Shown in pieces: positions 61,501-62,519 of a stretch of DNA of 64,000 nt. The stretch lies in assembly GCA_934045905.1 (NCBI GenBank), contig OW203763.1:20280948-20344947 (forward strand). Reading direction: 5' to 3'. Position 1 is the stretch's first letter. The number at the start of each line of letters is the position of its first letter. This DNA comes from Leuctra nigra. Taxonomy: Eukaryota > Arthropoda > Insecta > Plecoptera > Leuctridae. The notes under the pieces were generated by a model, which worked only from the letters and a program-made list of their open reading frames with translations, was not told where the DNA came from and ran no database searches. Position numbers and translations under genes: made by a program.

Positions 61501-62519
61501 GCGCGGAAAGCTGAAAGCGGAAAAACGTTTTTTTATATTAACCAATCAAAAGTCTTCCGGGAGACATGGACTTGTGATTGGTGAATAGAAAAACACCCAA
61601 AATGCACAATGCAAAACCGCTCTTCTGTAAACGACCCATTACGTCATATTTTCTGCATTAAATATGCAGTAAACTATTATTACTATTATATGCAGCAATA
61701 TGCAGTATGTGCAGTTTACTGCAAACCTGACTACGACAATTTAATTACATGATTAAGGTAGAACCACCATAACCTCAATGTTTCCGATTTACTTGAAATT
61801 TTGATGACTTATTGATAATCGTGCAAAATTCATTCCCTGAAAAAATTAAACAAATTCCCGTGTCTAGTTTCTGAGATAAATTGATTTGTCTCCACCATGT
61901 TATCTTATGGCGGAAAAAGAAAATCGTGTCATTTTTAGGCTATAATGAAGATCTATTTTTTGTGTCGATAGATTTGAACATTTTTTATTATGGTAGGCAT
62001 ATGAACATACTATCTGGAAAAAAAATAAAAACAATACCAACGTGAGCTTTTTTAAAAAGTTATAAACCAAATTCGAAATTATTTTCCTATACCTCCCATG
62101 TTAAAGTTTTGTTCATCCTCTGATGACATAAAATTAAAAACTCATTGTTGCACTGGAGTTGCAAACTACAGGACATTAAAAGAGTCGGTTACACTTAAAT
62201 ATAGTTGAATGTAAGAACGCGTTTTTTGAACTTGTAATTTCACGAAAAAATATTTTAGTAAAGAAGTGACCCATCAGCAGTCTGGGAACCCCAACATAGA
62301 GCGATTGCCATTGCTATGATCTATGTGAGATTCTTCGGCTCGTCGGTAAAGTAGATGCGACCTCTTTACCTGTGACTGTGAACCGTGCTCGGCCGATGCT
62401 CAATAATGTAGCCCCCGTGAGGCGATTGACGGCGCGACACTGATAGCTCCGATACTTGTCGGCCTCGTCAACGCGTCGGATCAGCAGCTCGCCACTCGGT
62501 ATCATGTGATATTTACCGT
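1412..62519 (-). CDS. Dscam2: Dscam2-like cell adhesion receptor gene, whole coding span in window (5' end missing)
   Basis: Single-pass neuronal adhesion receptor of the Dscam family. In flies Dscam2 mediates isoform-specific homophilic repulsion (tiling and self-avoidance) at the plasma membrane. Twenty-six exons joined with one Ig7 alternative give 1,687 residues: Ig2 C half, Ig3-Ig9, FN1-FN4, Ig10, FN5-FN6, one transmembrane segment near residues 1425-1447, and a tail of about 240 residues. Each Ig half-exon carries the expected Cys/Trp or YxC. Most introns are phase 1, and all joins keep frame. The two equal-length Ig7 exons and tail motifs (EDISPYATF, EYSKIR) favour Dscam2 over Dscam1, which has large exon arrays. 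The signal peptide, Ig1 and first half of Ig2 are outside the window. Assignment to Dscam2 rests on recalled family features; a phylogeny with Dscam1, 3 and 4 would settle it. Six splice junctions lie in tandem arrays. Confidence 0.85.
1569..3387 (-). other. Intron before the terminal exon
   Basis: AT-rich intron of about 1.8 kb. The open frames in it are short, AT-biased and unlike anything I recognise. Near 2970-3000 there is a copy of the dispersed word family GAGAGAAG...ATCTACATAA noted under findings. No other structure seen. Confidence 0.6.
3388..3505 (-). CDS. Dscam2: Dscam2 exon: short Gly/Pro/Ser tail exon
   Basis: Encodes NILYPGAGSGAGGPESST, then SPEASPVPDRRNVTRRHRHH. The acceptor is GCTCCTGCAG|AT and the donor is GAG|GTAAAA. 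Phase 1 in, phase 2 out, exactly what is needed to join the neighbouring exons. GC content is much above the intron around it. I do not recognise a domain; the basic run at its end follows a Pro/Ser linker. It could be an optional exon, but skipping it would shift frame into a stop in the last exon, so it is probably constitutive or switches the C-terminus. Confidence 0.78.
3642..3844. mobile_element. 203-bp MITE with TACACTTGG terminal inverted repeats
   Basis: The ends read TACACTTGGC...AAAAACGGTATT and its reverse complement, about 28 bp with one indel, bordered by TA. The Tc1/mariner-like TA border suggests a non-autonomous element of that type. Two diverged partial relatives lie at 11487-11545 (opposite orientation) and 52510-52592. 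Confidence 0.75.
3845..4899 (-). other. Intron segment with TATTAG hexanucleotide repeat
   Basis: Unremarkable AT-rich intron apart from about 4.7 tandem copies of TATTAG at 4627-4654. No gene or RNA seen. Confidence 0.6.
4900..5038. mobile_element. 139-bp inverted-repeat element
   Basis: The ends GGGTCAGTGTTTCAATACTC and (reverse complement) GGGCCAGTTTTTCAATACTC extend to CTGGCTAAA/CTGCTAAA, about 27 bp of imperfect inverted repeat. No coding capacity. It is a MITE-like insertion in the intron between the third-last and second-last exons. No clear target duplication. Confidence 0.6.
5195..5342 (-). CDS. Dscam2: Dscam2 exon: cytoplasmic tail, EYSKIR and Ser-rich part
   Basis: Encodes VNPRDEYSKIRGNSKSK, CQRSESSDYSGSTGHRLEP and RGEHRQSLH. 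The RSESSDYSG and EYSKIR segments resemble known Dscam tails. The acceptor is GGGTTTGCAG|GT and the donor is CATA|GTGAGA. Phase 0 in, phase 1 out. The frame stays open past the donor but becomes hydrophobic and unlike the family. Confidence 0.88.
5343..5873 (-). other. Intron segment, nothing recognised
   Basis: AT-rich intron 5' of the third-last exon; no repeat or open frame worth naming. GCTGCCACCATTTGTA near 5667 resembles the word repeated at 20165-20490. Confidence 0.55.
5874..6064 (-). repeat. Donor-side tandem duplication of a tail exon
   Basis: Two further copies of the exon end (CTCAAGAG plus the ATGGAGACCATGCAG block) follow the exon at a period of about 100 bp. The middle copy keeps the donor AGC|GTGAGT; the outer copy has lost it. 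Between them are tandem 9-bp units (TGGCTACAT). The repeat unit spans exon 3' end, donor and intron start. Confidence 0.8.
6065..6207 (-). CDS. Dscam2: Dscam2 exon: cytoplasmic tail with EDISPYATF motif
   Basis: Reads EYAEDISPYATFHVPNHP, a Gln/Ser/Pro stretch, then FVYHDHRLAAMETMQLKS. EDISPYATF is a conserved Dscam tail motif with a tyrosine likely to be a signalling site. The acceptor is TTCCACTTAG|AA and the donor is AGC|GTGAGT. Phase 1 in, phase 0 out. The donor end of this exon is duplicated downstream. Confidence 0.92.
6351..7179. mobile_element. TTAA-flanked inverted-repeat element, 829 bp
   Basis: Both ends are TTAA followed by GGTGG(C/A)TGTATATCACG, an inverted repeat of over 20 bp with one mismatch. 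TTAA borders are typical of piggyBac-type target duplications. No transposase frame inside. Shares the TTAA-GGTGG start with the element at 36625-37386. Confidence 0.75.
7180..8793 (-). other. Intron segment, no gene seen
   Basis: AT-rich intron. Members of the dispersed GATTCTAT...CTTCTCTCGTAG word family occur near 8383 and 8555-8585. Short open frames here have no recognisable content. Confidence 0.6.
8794..8943 (-). CDS. Dscam2: Dscam2 exon: cytoplasmic tail, membrane-proximal part
   Basis: Encodes KLHPNRARCTLRTDPQAM, then ALDNKHNLAQREQYYAAVQ and HSVERIP. AQREQYYA matches the fly Dscam2 tail (recalled as AQRERYYA). The acceptor is ATGTTCCAG|AA and the donor is CCAG|GTAACA, phase 1 both sides. 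A minisatellite starts about 70 bp upstream of the acceptor. Confidence 0.93.
9011..9592 (-). repeat. Intronic minisatellite near an acceptor
   Basis: About six imperfect units of roughly 100 bp, each built from shorter words (AGATCCTGA, GTCCTGAT, AGTGTC(A/G)AGATC). It begins about 70 bp upstream of the acceptor of the AQREQYYA exon but, unlike the other arrays, does not include exon sequence. Confidence 0.85.
9593..10357 (-). other. Intron segment after the transmembrane exon
   Basis: AT-rich, no coding exon or repeat recognised. It separates the membrane-spanning exon from the minisatellite and first tail exon. Confidence 0.6.
10358..10501 (-). CDS. Dscam2: Dscam2 exon: juxtamembrane stalk and transmembrane helix
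   Basis: Reads GTIAPDLVRVDNEQNLPFY, then a hydrophobic stretch from FSFIIPVIV to AVAICICF, followed by RR as stop-transfer charge. The acceptor is GTGTTTCAG|GA and the donor is AGAA|GTAAGT, phase 1 both sides. It is the only membrane segment in the protein, giving a type I topology. No second transmembrane exon alternative (as in fly Dscam1) is visible nearby. Confidence 0.95.
10502..11486 (-). other. Intron segment between FN6 and transmembrane exons
   Basis: AT-rich, no exon-like GC island, no recognised repeat. I looked for a second transmembrane exon and found none. Confidence 0.6.
11487..11545 (-). mobile_element. Fragment of the TACACTTGG MITE family
   Basis: About 59 bp resemble, in reverse orientation, the left half of the element at 3642-3844 (GGATTGATTGTCAAG...AAATACCGTTTT). 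Termini are not preserved. Confidence 0.55.
11751..11894 (-). CDS. Dscam2: Dscam2 exon: second half of FN6 (innermost acceptor)
   Basis: Encodes VGNNIQNTESLIISGLWPG, then TQYTVRVGAYNSAGYNSADY and ITQPLL, completing FN6. YNSAGYNSAD contains an internal 15-bp direct repeat. The acceptor is CTTGTGCAG|TT and the donor is GGAG|GTACGT, phase 1 both sides. Five extra copies of the acceptor plus most of the exon lie upstream. Only this copy reaches a donor. Confidence 0.92.
11895..12726 (-). repeat. Acceptor-side tandem array of the FN6 exon (5 extra copies)
   Basis: Five additional copies of intron end, acceptor CTTGTGCAG and the first 126 or so coding bases of the FN6 exon. Acceptors lie at 12051, 12207, 12363, 12534 and 12705: units of 156 bp, with two of 171 bp that carry an extra 15-bp YNSAG repeat. 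Each copy stops before the exon 3' end and donor, and in the FN6 frame runs into a TAA soon after DYPVI. Copies are nearly identical. Confidence 0.92.
12727..13330 (-). other. Intron segment, nothing recognised
   Basis: AT-rich sequence between the FN6 array and the THAP foldback element; no supported gene. Confidence 0.6.
13331..14300. mobile_element. Foldback element with broken THAP zinc-finger fragments
   Basis: Arms 13331-13605 and 14026-14300 are inverted copies of about 275 bp around a 420-bp middle. Read inward, each arm encodes CCVPLCKNNTKFSREVLFQYF, then in a shifted frame RDVDLKKEWIRRNK, which together look like a THAP C2CH DNA-binding domain as in P-element-type transposases. A one-base shift breaks it in both arms, and the right arm has also changed the third Cys to Ser. 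It is therefore not functional; probably a non-autonomous derivative of a THAP transposon. Confidence 0.7.
14301..15204 (-). other. Intron segment, nothing recognised
   Basis: AT-rich intron with no supported exon or clear repeat. Confidence 0.55.
15205..15276 (+). mobile_element. 3' end fragment of a LINE-like element with CTAA tail
   Basis: GGCGCTGA...TTCAGCGCC forms an 8-bp hairpin followed by AATAAACATCA and four CTAA units. A terminal hairpin plus simple-repeat tail is typical of LINE 3' ends. A related fragment (ACGCTGATAACCTCGCTG) lies near 45293. Confidence 0.5.
15487..15921 (-). CDS. Dscam2: Dscam2 exon: FN5 and first half of FN6
   Basis: The largest exon. FN5: SPSAPVMRVASTGSDWLQIQ, ALRGYLLNYRQDD, LSCGTEYLIQLIAFNTVG. 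Start of FN6: KPGKPGNVELVETNSS, LHLKTWAENGCPITSFSVEY, EWLT. The acceptor is TTGTCTCCAG|TG and the donor is ACAG|GTGCGA, phase 1 both sides. The NGCP(I/L) motif is diagnostic of Dscam FN6. Confidence 0.95.
15922..16357 (-). other. Short intron between Ig10 and FN5 exons
   Basis: A 436-bp AT-rich intron with no recognised element; several T-rich runs precede the FN5 acceptor. Confidence 0.7.
16358..16627 (-). CDS. Dscam2: Dscam2 exon: Ig10 (innermost acceptor)
   Basis: A complete Ig domain: VPAAIVSFGQLLSV, VTLPCQAVGLPSPERVW, DGALLITDVQ, TNYTCSVSNPNGSD, YSISVL. The donor is CTAG|GTTCGT. The acceptor is TGTCTCAG|TG; it and the first half of the exon are repeated three more times upstream. Phase 1 both sides. 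Only this copy has the second half of the domain and a donor. Confidence 0.9.
16628..17118 (-). repeat. Acceptor-side tandem array of the Ig10 exon (3 extra acceptors)
   Basis: Copies of TGTCTCAG acceptor plus the first 129 or so coding bases of Ig10. Acceptors at 16779, 16930 and 17062 give units of 151, 151 and 132 bp, then a partial copy. Unit length is not a multiple of three, so reading through from an outer acceptor shifts frame. No copy has the rest of Ig10 or a donor. Confidence 0.9.
17440..18190 (-). repeat. Degenerate tandem repeat, possible retroelement tail
   Basis: Four diverged copies, about 130-350 bp apart, of a segment with AAGTTGATCG(A/C)T(T/C)(A/G)A and AAAAATCATA words, ending in a poly-A and CA run near 18126-18140. 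It looks like untranslated tail sequence of a transposable element; family not identified. Confidence 0.45.
18191..18664 (-). other. Intron segment before Ig10
   Basis: AT-rich, nothing recognised beyond the CTCGCTACGCTCGCT words at its edge. Confidence 0.55.
18665..18961 (-). CDS. Dscam2: Dscam2 exon: FN3 domain 4
   Basis: A full fibronectin III domain: VPEAPSNIKVLVL, VVSWTTPDRPNGRLVSYTVY, KGESYEFWVTAYTRVGEG. The acceptor is GCGATTGCAG|TC and the donor is AGAG|GTAAAT, phase 1 both sides. The YEFWVTA.TRVGEG block is strongly conserved in Dscam2. Confidence 0.95.
18962..19467 (-). other. Intron between FN3 domains 3 and 4
   Basis: A 506-bp AT-rich intron with an AAAT microsatellite near 19205-19225 and no other feature. 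Confidence 0.65.
19468..19773 (-). CDS. Dscam2: Dscam2 exon: FN3 domain 3
   Basis: A full fibronectin III domain: VPTAPPLEVRCTPQGSQSV, LSWQPPSQ, NGLIKGYKIYYENM, LHGLQKYSNYSVQLWAYT, GDGVKSTPIFCLTDED. The acceptor is ATGTTTCAG|TT and the donor is GACG|GTGAGT, phase 1 both sides. It aligns with Dscam FN3 including the GDGV turn. Confidence 0.95.
20165..20490 (-). repeat. Three copies of a ~150-bp intronic repeat
   Basis: The word ACATCTGCCACCATT recurs at about 20170, 20324 and 20467 with similar flanks. Its reverse complement occurs near 54915, and a looser match near 5667, so the word belongs to a dispersed family. The ends TACA/TGTA make a short palindrome frame. Confidence 0.6.
20508..20605 (-). 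promoter_or_regulatory. Strong hairpin just downstream of the FN2 exon donor
   Basis: Arms 20508-20536 and 20577-20605 are inverted copies of 29 bp with two mismatches (TACGGTCGG, AAAGATGAACCC), around a 40-nt loop. In the transcript the stem starts 12 nt after the 5' splice site. It could be a small foldback insertion or a splicing-control structure; the sequence alone does not decide. Confidence 0.6.
20617..20795 (-). CDS. Dscam2: Dscam2 exon: second half of FN2
   Basis: Encodes GGYNFTTVNAISGA, then LSKLRKYRRYGIVVQAFN and GPGPMSSEVVAQTMED, the FN2 C half. The donor is GATG|GTAGGT. Two in-frame acceptors are possible: CTACTACAG (used for these bounds) and TTTGGGCAG nine bases further in, which ends the exon at 20786 and drops three residues. 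A 29-bp hairpin stem begins 12 nt after the donor. Confidence 0.9.
20796..21271 (-). other. Intron segment upstream of the FN2 acceptor
   Basis: No supported exon. It forms the 3' part of the GC-AG intron that also holds three tRNA-like modules. Confidence 0.6.
21272..21335 (-). mobile_element. tRNA-derived SINE head (minus strand)
   Basis: Reads GATTGCTCAGTTGGTAGAGC on the minus strand, a near-perfect tRNA A box, followed by an anticodon-arm-like segment and GGTCATGATTCGG, a degraded B box. It has no intact acceptor stem, so a SINE or tRNA pseudogene rather than a working tRNA. Confidence 0.6.
21508..21580 (+). mobile_element. tRNA-derived SINE head (plus strand)
   Basis: GACTCAGGTGGAAGGGCG resembles a diverged A box, and CGGTTCGATTCC is a perfect B box at the right spacing. 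No closing acceptor stem, and no sequence match to the neighbouring tRNA-like units beyond the promoter boxes. Confidence 0.55.
21871..21949 (+). mobile_element. tRNA-derived SINE head (plus strand)
   Basis: GACTCAGCGGTTGCGTA (A-box-like) and GGGTTCGAAATCGAGTCCC (B-box-like, with a two-base insertion) sit at tRNA spacing after a poly-A run. It looks like a third independent tRNA-derived insertion in the same intron. Confidence 0.55.
22068..22371 (-). CDS. Dscam2: Dscam2 exon: end of FN1 and first half of FN2, GC donor
   Basis: Encodes LTALSEGWHSVPAG, then LQPATLYKLQILAENELGAG (FN1 end) and APSGEPQNLVV to WNGDLLGYYVGYRQHG (FN2 start). The acceptor is GTGTTCCAG|TG. No GT donor keeps frame here. 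The only fitting donor is CATGG|GCAAGT, a canonical GC-AG type site, giving phase 2 out. GC content is very high compared with the surrounding intron. Confidence 0.9.
22372..23258 (-). other. Intron inside FN1
   Basis: An 887-bp AT-rich intron. A copy of the dispersed GAGAGAATGGGACTAGAATC word family lies at 22463-22495. No gene seen. Confidence 0.65.
23259..23390 (-). CDS. Dscam2: Dscam2 exon: first half of FN1
   Basis: Encodes DAPGKPQDLRVLDHGSRTA, then KLTWSAPADD and LQYVVQYQQDS, the A-C strands of the first fibronectin III domain. The acceptor is TTTCCTCTAG|AC and the donor is TCAC|GTGAGC, phase 1 both sides. The open frame continues past the donor, but the downstream Ser-rich extension has no counterpart in the family. 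Confidence 0.9.
23461..23735 (-). repeat. Degenerate ~60-bp tandem repeat
   Basis: About five imperfect units sharing AGGACAAAGTAACTGAAC and TTTAAAAGTTCCT words, strongly diverged. It lies in the intron between Ig9 and FN1 and contains no exon sequence. Confidence 0.65.
24141..24289 (-). CDS. Dscam2: Dscam2 exon: second half of Ig9
   Basis: Reads YEVKESVVKNGFLSELYI, then SDSGTFTCVARNPYGRAD and LQVQ, completing Ig9. The acceptor is CCCTGCACAG|G and the donor is CAAG|GTATAT. Phase 2 in, phase 1 out, matching the flanking exons. Confidence 0.94.
24652..25325. mobile_element. Mariner-like MITE, 674 bp
   Basis: Inverted ends TACTGGGTGGCGCAAA... and TACCGGGTGGCGCAAA..., with CACAATGGGCGA and ACATCGCTGTGA shared inward: about 45 bp of terminal repeat bordered by TA. 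No transposase frame. Non-autonomous Tc1/mariner-type element is the best fit. Confidence 0.7.
25358..25865. mobile_element. Second copy of the mariner-like MITE, right end missing
   Basis: Starts CACCGGGTGGCCCAAGAAA and follows the neighbouring 674-bp element along most of its length (GCTCGAATTTGGTTGT, GGAACGAAAGTTATGG). The right terminal repeat is absent: the similarity stops where the 35-bp donor array begins. A third fragment with the same left part is at 41013-41150. Confidence 0.65.
25866..26775 (-). repeat. Donor-side 35-bp minisatellite of the Ig9 exon (~26 copies)
   Basis: The minus-strand unit reads CAGCTCAATCCTAG|GTGAGTAG followed by ACAACATACAGAG. The first 14 bases are the end of the Ig9 exon; the rest is donor and intron start. 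Most copies keep a strong consensus donor. A few carry an extra insertion (GTCTGTTGTATT on the plus strand) or single changes. Confidence 0.93.
26776..26902 (-). pseudogene. Partial copy of the Ig9 N-half exon with donor
   Basis: Repeats the exon from AQASVRRGSPETL to EQLNPR, with one change (G to W in QRDGPRH), directly downstream of the real exon, and leads into the donor array. It lacks the exon start and an obvious acceptor. The intron between the two copies is only about 17 nt, so it cannot be a normal alternative exon. It is the step linking the real donor to the array. Confidence 0.85.
26920..27067 (-). CDS. Dscam2: Dscam2 exon: first half of Ig9
   Basis: Encodes VPPEFEVKSAQASVRRG, then TLQCQAIGDGPMSITWQRDG and EQLNPR. 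The acceptor is TGTGTGCAG|TT and the donor is CCTAG|GTAAGT. Phase 1 in, phase 2 out. The 3' part of this exon with its donor is copied once just downstream, and the last 14 coding bases plus donor are repeated about 26 times after that. If a downstream donor were used, exon length and frame would change. Confidence 0.92.
27257..27433 (-). CDS. Dscam2: Dscam2 exon: second half of Ig8
   Basis: Encodes RQPSEYRDLSVRSRGIQLF, then SNGTLLIRQ and GQYLCEATNSIGAGLS, a textbook Dscam Ig8 C half. The acceptor is TTGGTTGCAG|CT and the donor is CACG|GTGAGC, phase 1 both sides. The downstream intron is only 189 nt. Confidence 0.94.
27541..27932. mobile_element. TTAA-flanked foldback element, 392 bp
   Basis: A nearly perfect palindrome: arms of about 190 bp starting TTAAGACGGCTGGGTAGTGAG and ending in the reverse complement of TTAAGAGGGCTTGGTAGTG, meeting at AACCCGAAAATTTAGTAATT. 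No coding capacity. It fills much of the intron between the two Ig8 exons and would form a long RNA hairpin. Confidence 0.8.
28260..28379 (-). CDS. Dscam2: Dscam2 exon: first half of Ig8
   Basis: Reads VPPRWVAEPRDVNVTRDEAA, then FHCQADGFPTPTHVWRK, the start of Ig8. The acceptor is GGTTTCAG|TA. I chose donor ATTT|GTAAGC, 9 nt past a weaker GTGATT, because only that choice gives phase 1 and keeps the next exon in frame. The last residues (KVI) are less certain for that reason. Confidence 0.88.
28380..29382 (-). other. Intron between Ig7 alternative B and Ig8
   Basis: About 1 kb; no third Ig7-like exon found on the coding strand. Open frames here lack Ig features. Any element pairing with the hairpin between the Ig7 exons is not obvious by eye. 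Confidence 0.6.
29383..29661 (-). CDS. Dscam2: Dscam2 exon: Ig7 alternative B
   Basis: Second complete Ig7 exon: VPPRIGPFTFGELIEG, VQCVIQSGDPPLTMRW, GNYTCHAGNPA, ending PLIVS. The acceptor is TCTTTCTTCCAG|TA, with a better pyrimidine tract than alternative A, and the donor is AGCG|GTAACG. It has the same 279-nt length and phase as A but is diverged across most of the domain apart from VPPRI, the cysteines, Trp and the AGN after YTC. That is the pattern expected of long-maintained mutually exclusive exons rather than a recent copy. Confidence 0.93.
29662..29795 (-). promoter_or_regulatory. 134-nt intron between Ig7 alternatives with strong hairpin
   Basis: Arms 29717-29738 and 29761-29785 pair as GTAACCATCGTTCAGA plus AGGGTA on both sides, with a 3-nt bulge and 22-nt loop. 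In the pre-mRNA the stem begins 11 nt after the donor of alternative A and occupies half of the intron. A stable stem here would hinder joining A to B, which frame alone would not prevent. Confidence 0.7.
29796..30074 (-). CDS. Dscam2: Dscam2 exon: Ig7 alternative A
   Basis: A whole Ig domain in one exon: VPPRIAPFSFQ, VQCFITKGDLPL, IEWRKDG, GVYTCIAGNSA. The acceptor is TATTCCAG|TG and the donor is AATG|GTAATG, phase 1 both sides, 279 nt. A second exon of the same length and phase follows 134 nt downstream. Drosophila Dscam2 is known to choose one of two Ig7 exons (10A/10B), changing homophilic specificity. Including both would stay in frame, so exclusivity must be enforced at splicing. Calling this one A only means it comes first. 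Confidence 0.93.
30075..31706 (-). other. Intron between Ig6 and Ig7, upstream part
   Basis: AT-rich intron with no exon-like stretch; I searched for further Ig7 alternatives and found none. Confidence 0.6.
31707..32172. mobile_element. 466-bp inverted-repeat element with TATAGGCACCGAG ends
   Basis: Both ends read TATAGGCACCGAG(C)TTT in inverted orientation, about 17 bp. No coding frame. It lies close downstream of the Ig6 C-half exon. Family not identified. Confidence 0.65.
32230..32391 (-). CDS. Dscam2: Dscam2 exon: second half of Ig6
   Basis: Encodes DGRPLPLNRRQQVFENG, then GEYRCTAANKQG and ILPLNVI, completing Ig6. The acceptor is CTGTTCCTAG|A and the donor is ATAG|GTAGTA, phase 1 both sides. 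An inverted-repeat element ends 58 bp from its 3' border. Confidence 0.95.
32392..33197 (-). other. Intron inside Ig6
   Basis: An 806-bp AT-rich intron with no recognised element. Confidence 0.65.
33198..33308 (-). CDS. Dscam2: Dscam2 exon: first half of Ig6 (innermost acceptor)
   Basis: Encodes GLPFIRPMPNVSAVAGEP and CPVAGYPIDSITWEK. CPVAGYPIDSI is the near-invariant Ig6 block of Dscam proteins. The donor is AAAG|GTAACG. The acceptor TGTCTCAG|GG is the last of 88 near-identical acceptors of a 37-bp array; the first 25 coding bases belong to the repeat unit. Phase 1 both sides. The start chosen is the minimal one. Using the outermost acceptor would give a 3,330-nt exon in the same frame. Confidence 0.9.
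33309..36527 (-). repeat. Acceptor-side 37-bp minisatellite of the Ig6 exon (87 extra copies)
   Basis: The minus-strand unit is 12 bases of intron end (TATATGTCTCAG with its left neighbour) plus 25 bases of exon start (GGTTGCCGTTCATCC...). From the outermost acceptor (exon base 36527) to the innermost (33308) is 3,219 bp, exactly 87 x 37, so there is no net indel. Variation is by substitution at a few sites (CAG|G or CAG|A, TATA or AAAG, GCATT or GTATT). No stop codon occurs in any of the three minus frames, giving a 37-residue protein period. Confidence 0.97.
36625..37386. mobile_element. TTAA-flanked inverted-repeat element carrying a hammerhead-like hairpin
   Basis: Both ends are TTAAGGTGGCGCGATGA in inverted orientation, so a TTAA target duplication with a 13-bp terminal repeat. 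It starts 98 bp beyond the Ig6 array. Inside, 36776-36910 forms a hairpin with a hammerhead-like core. No transposase frame. Confidence 0.75.
36776..36910 (+). ncRNA. Hammerhead-ribozyme-like motif in a 35-bp hairpin
   Basis: Perfect 35-bp arms (36776-36810, 36876-36910) enclose GAGC-CTGATGA-GGGG...CTC-GAAAC-GTC-GCTC. CTGATGA (36826-36832), GAAA (36852-36855) and TC before GCTC fit the conserved hammerhead core. GAGC/GCTC forms stem I and GGGGTGA/TTCACTC a bulged stem II. Stem III would be only A-U and C-G with no loop, so cleavage as a monomer is doubtful. ACGT is self-complementary and could pair between two RNAs. Confidence 0.5.
37387..39536 (-). other. Intron segment between Ig5 and the Ig6 array
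   Basis: AT-rich. Copies of the dispersed GATTCTATTACCCTTCTCTC word family lie at 38810-38835, 38992-39022 and 39363-39382. No exon seen. Confidence 0.6.
39537..39688 (-). CDS. Dscam2: Dscam2 exon: second half of Ig5
   Basis: Reads FVIGQYVTLLGDVISH and then GGIYQCTASNRVGEE, the C-terminal half of Ig5 with its F-strand cysteine. The acceptor is TGTTTTCAG|G and the donor is TACG|GTGAGT. Phase 2 in, phase 1 out, so it restores the phase-1 pattern used by the following exons. Confidence 0.95.
39747..40310 (-). repeat. Two-copy intronic direct repeat near the Ig5 acceptor
   Basis: A segment of about 200 bp with GAGTTGACCCACCGACTACT words occurs at 39747-39955 and again, diverged, at 40120-40310. 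Inside each copy the ACCGACTACT word recurs every 50-80 bp. It starts about 60 bp upstream of the Ig5 C-half acceptor but contains no exon sequence. Confidence 0.7.
40311..42168 (-). other. Intron segment with mariner-like MITE fragment
   Basis: At 41013-41150 the sequence matches the left part of the mariner-like MITE (CAATGGGCCAGACA, CATATTATAAAACACA). The rest is AT-rich with no supported gene. Confidence 0.55.
42169..42444. mobile_element. 276-bp inverted-repeat element
   Basis: Arms of about 100 bp: GGAACCTTCCCATCATTTGCC...GAAATAATTCAG...GACGTGTAGCG on the left and the reverse complement on the right, around a loop of about 70 nt. A related arm occurs near the window start (69-112). No coding frame. 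Confidence 0.65.
42445..45959 (-). other. Intron segment, repeated words only
   Basis: GCTCGCTTATCAACGC...AGCGTTTT at about 43553 repeats a stretch near 42055, so the inverted-repeat element and flank sit between two similar sequences 1.5 kb apart. No exon of Dscam2 and no other gene could be supported here. Confidence 0.5.
45960..48203 (+). mobile_element. 5'-truncated LINE with intact reverse-transcriptase frame
   Basis: A 696-residue open frame from 45977 to 48067 on the plus strand, antisense to Dscam2. It has the endonuclease-RT linker (WWFDSEIKKAQKERNYLHKL), then RT motifs FRPI, FIDLKRAFETIDR near residue 311, GVPQGAVLGPLLF, and the catalytic YADD near residue 401. The C-terminal part fits Jockey-type elements. 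The endonuclease domain is absent, so the copy is 5'-truncated. A short 3' UTR has AATAAAGG and a TAC-repeat tail at 48188-48202. The start codon is just the first in frame. The unbroken frame suggests a recent insertion. Confidence 0.88.
48204..49691 (-). other. Intron segment between LINE and Ig4/Ig5 exon
   Basis: AT-rich, with two similar stretches near 48775-48900 and 49262-49385 (CATCGA(A/G)(A/G)C.CA, CTCAG(A/C)G, ACTGGAGACAG), i.e. a diverged duplicate of about 110 bp. No gene seen. Confidence 0.5.
49692..49940 (-). CDS. Dscam2: Dscam2 exon: end of Ig4 and first half of Ig5
   Basis: Encodes LVLEKVQREDAGMYQC (end of Ig4), then VSLKCIATGNPTPQITW (start of Ig5). The acceptor is GGTTCCAG|A and the donor is GAG|GTGAGA, phase 2 both sides. 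It closely matches the most conserved part of Dscam Ig4-Ig5. It is followed downstream by the largest intron in the window (about 10 kb). Confidence 0.95.
49941..52509 (-). other. Intron segment with an 18-base poly-C run
   Basis: A homopolymer of 18 C at 50767-50784, followed by a C-rich stretch, is unusual in this AT-rich setting. Otherwise no exon or repeat recognised. Confidence 0.6.
52510..52592 (+). mobile_element. Fragment of the TACACTTGG MITE family
   Basis: Matches the internal part of the element at 3642-3844 (GATTGACTGCTGGTCAGG, TTGACAATCAATCCTTG, AAATCAGAGCT) with the same orientation; the terminal repeats are missing. Confidence 0.65.
52883..53203 (-). CDS. Dscam2: Dscam2 exon: end of Ig3 and first half of Ig4
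   Basis: Begins WFRQDRHQLRAV, contains GKWVCVANNTAG (Ig3 F-strand cysteine), then AELTCLVSG and TWLKDG of Ig4. The acceptor is CTTTCAG|A and the donor is GAG|GTGAGA. Phase 2 on both sides. The half-Ig/half-Ig arrangement matches Dscam exon structure in other insects. Confidence 0.93.
53204..60310 (-). other. 7-kb intron inside Ig3, no gene seen
   Basis: AT-rich throughout. A reverse copy of the CATCTGCCACCATT word occurs near 54915, a small palindrome around ATCCACGTAAATGTACG at 57219, and a dispersed-family word at 58400-58420. The open frame at 54274-54534 (minus) has no recognisable domain. In fly Dscam1 this position holds the large Ig3 exon array. Here I found only the single Ig3 N-half exon. 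Confidence 0.6.
60311..60428 (-). CDS. Dscam2: Dscam2 exon: first half of Ig3
   Basis: Short exon between TTTTGTTCGCAG and CCG|GTAATG. It reads SRVPAAPRPLEKQVSVV, then VVLPCCAEGNPPPSF, the B-strand cysteine region of Ig3. Phase 1 in, phase 2 out. It joins cleanly to the Ig2 exon (making an Asp codon) and to the next exon (making Arg before WF). Its reading frame is not the longest open frame locally, so it is easily missed. GC content is far above the flanking intron. Confidence 0.88.
60580..61005. mobile_element. hAT-like MITE, 426 bp
   Basis: The ends CAGTGTTCCCAAACTGT and (reverse complement) CAGTGGTTCTCAAACTTTT match the CAGTGGTTCTCAAACT-type terminal repeats of hAT elements. An 8-bp target duplication is not clear. 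No transposase frame. Confidence 0.65.
61006..62369 (-). other. Intron between Ig2 and Ig3 halves
   Basis: No exon recognised. A loose inverted pair around CCAATCAGAG / CTCTGATTGG lies at 61144-61195, and further CCAAT words near 61540-61585. Confidence 0.55.
62370..62519 (-). CDS. Dscam2: Dscam2 exon: second half of Ig2
   Basis: Encodes DGKYHMIPSGELLI through YQCRAVN to FTVT, the conserved C-terminal half of Dscam Ig2 with its YxC cysteine. The acceptor is TTGTGTTCCAG and the donor is G|GTAAAG; phase 1 in and out. This is the only complete copy. The acceptor and first 87 or so coding bases are repeated every 118 bp upstream to the window edge, so which acceptor is used in vivo is not certain. 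Confidence 0.9.

Noticed and set aside
61099..61600. Inverted CCAAT words considered as an internal promoter
   Set aside because: Only two loose motifs and no supporting core promoter or first exon; chance or a small repeat is as likely.
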